Source: UBA6772 sp965183875
GTDB lineage: Bacteria; Bacteroidota; Bacteroidia; Flavobacteriales; UBA7430
Direction of reading: 5' to 3'
Assembly: GCA_965183875.1 (NCBI GenBank)
Contig: CBCYMK010000028.1
Location: 169,735 to 233,734, forward strand
Length of the DNA stretch: 64,000 bases
Shown here: positions 63,701 to 64,000 of the stretch, one piece after another
Layout: the number at the start of each line of letters is the position of its first letter
Position numbering within the stretch: position 1 is the first letter of the stretch
The notes under the pieces: model-generated
What the model was told of the DNA's origin: nothing
Seen by the model: the letters and a program-made list of their open reading frames with translations, nothing else
Database searches by the model: none
Program-made: the position numbers and the translations under genes

Positions 63701-64000
63701 CTAATTTAAAAGCGTTAAGAAACAAATATGCAGATTGGTATTTAAAAGCGTATTTACTATACAGAATTAGCGATACAGACAACACACAAAAGTTTGCCAT
63801 ACAAGACTCAGTGGAAAAGGCCATTTGTGATATTCTGAAAGATGCCGATTTTTTATCAACCGGACAGTATCACCAATGGGTCACTCAACTCAATAAGTTG
63901 CAGCCAGCAGATCCTGAGGTAAATAAAGAAAAAGTACTCGCTACACCTTATCATGATTTTAATCCACTTGATTTTGAAGATGGAGATACCGTATCAGTTT
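60698..64000 (+). pseudogene. BrxC/DUF6079-like P-loop ATPase, many frameshifts, runs past the right edge
   Basis: The joined frame from ATG 60698 reads PITEVVKFSRTSETDY, then Walker A VVGNYGTGKSHLMSLVS (about residues 68-84), Walker B GFLIVIDEMLAYLKGRASDK, KFKLYGVQELIYHSTEFQFA, KDIMIKKEDVAFIVKNRLLS and on to beyond the edge with no sequence gap. This is the BrxC/PglY/DUF6079 group of large ATPases found in BREX and related phage-resistance loci. About 15 single-base insertions or deletions break it (for example near 60727, 61000, 61332, 61456, 61840, 62195, 62670, 63360, 63645), nearly all in homopolymers. Protein similarity continues across each one, so it may be intact in reality. Confidence 0.55.

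Overview
The window is AT-rich DNA from a Bacteroidota chromosome, most likely a marine member of the Flavobacteriales. The evidence is gliding-motility genes gldM/gldN at the left edge, several secreted proteins with type IX secretion (T9SS) sorting features, GCTD-type cysteine motifs, an ExbB-ExbD-ExbD cluster, TAnnTTTG-type -7 promoter elements and almost no Shine-Dalgarno sequences. No close species can be named from sequence alone.

Positions 1-30000 are an ordinary, intact chromosomal backbone. They hold gldMN, an FAD oxidoreductase plus ABC-F ATPase, the GTPases der and era, two CAU tRNAs, purT, an ATP-grasp enzyme, mce, an MsbA-like exporter, rbfA, a LolC/E-like permease, dusB, a CPBP protease and the ExbB/ExbD energiser. 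Interspersed are five secreted surface or adhesin-like proteins and two thioredoxin-fold secreted proteins. Four of the secreted proteins share a repeated C-terminal module (GW...GxGYxxK). Genes here end in well-formed hairpin terminators and none is frameshifted.

At about 30.06-30.6 kb a 106-bp tandem repeat, a strong terminator and a degenerate tRNA 3'-end mark the edge of an accessory island that runs to the right end of the window. From left to right it holds: an SF1 helicase with a decayed second copy of its N-terminus; small and secreted hypotheticals; a three-gene HEPN/zinc-ribbon/TerB-like plus YaaW-like membrane-protein operon; an IS1595-family element with perfect 8-bp target duplications; two WYL regulators with a DUF4258 and a MORN/YwqK protein; a retron (ncRNA with a1/a2 repeats, reverse transcriptase with NAxxH and YADD motifs) followed by an unusual gene pair, one of whose products joins a receiver (REC) domain to a HEPN-like RNxxxxH motif; a RecD-like helicase; TPR and small hypotheticals; a DarT1-NADAR toxin-antitoxin pair followed by an ARPP-1-like gene; a HelD-like helicase with zinc ribbons; and the start of a BREX-like operon (XRE regulator, BrxF-like, BrxC/DUF6079-like ATPase) that continues past the window.

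Five promoters in the island (retron, RecD-like helicase and three downstream units including DarT1) carry the same 34-bp element: two TGC half-sites 11 bp apart and a TTTG -7 element at fixed spacing. This suggests one regulator, perhaps a WYL protein encoded alongside, controls them together. From 46 kb rightwards the reading frames are broken by single-base indels, almost all in homopolymers, and very densely after 60 kb. The protein sequences remain conserved across the breaks, so uncorrected sequence error is at least as likely as true gene decay there.
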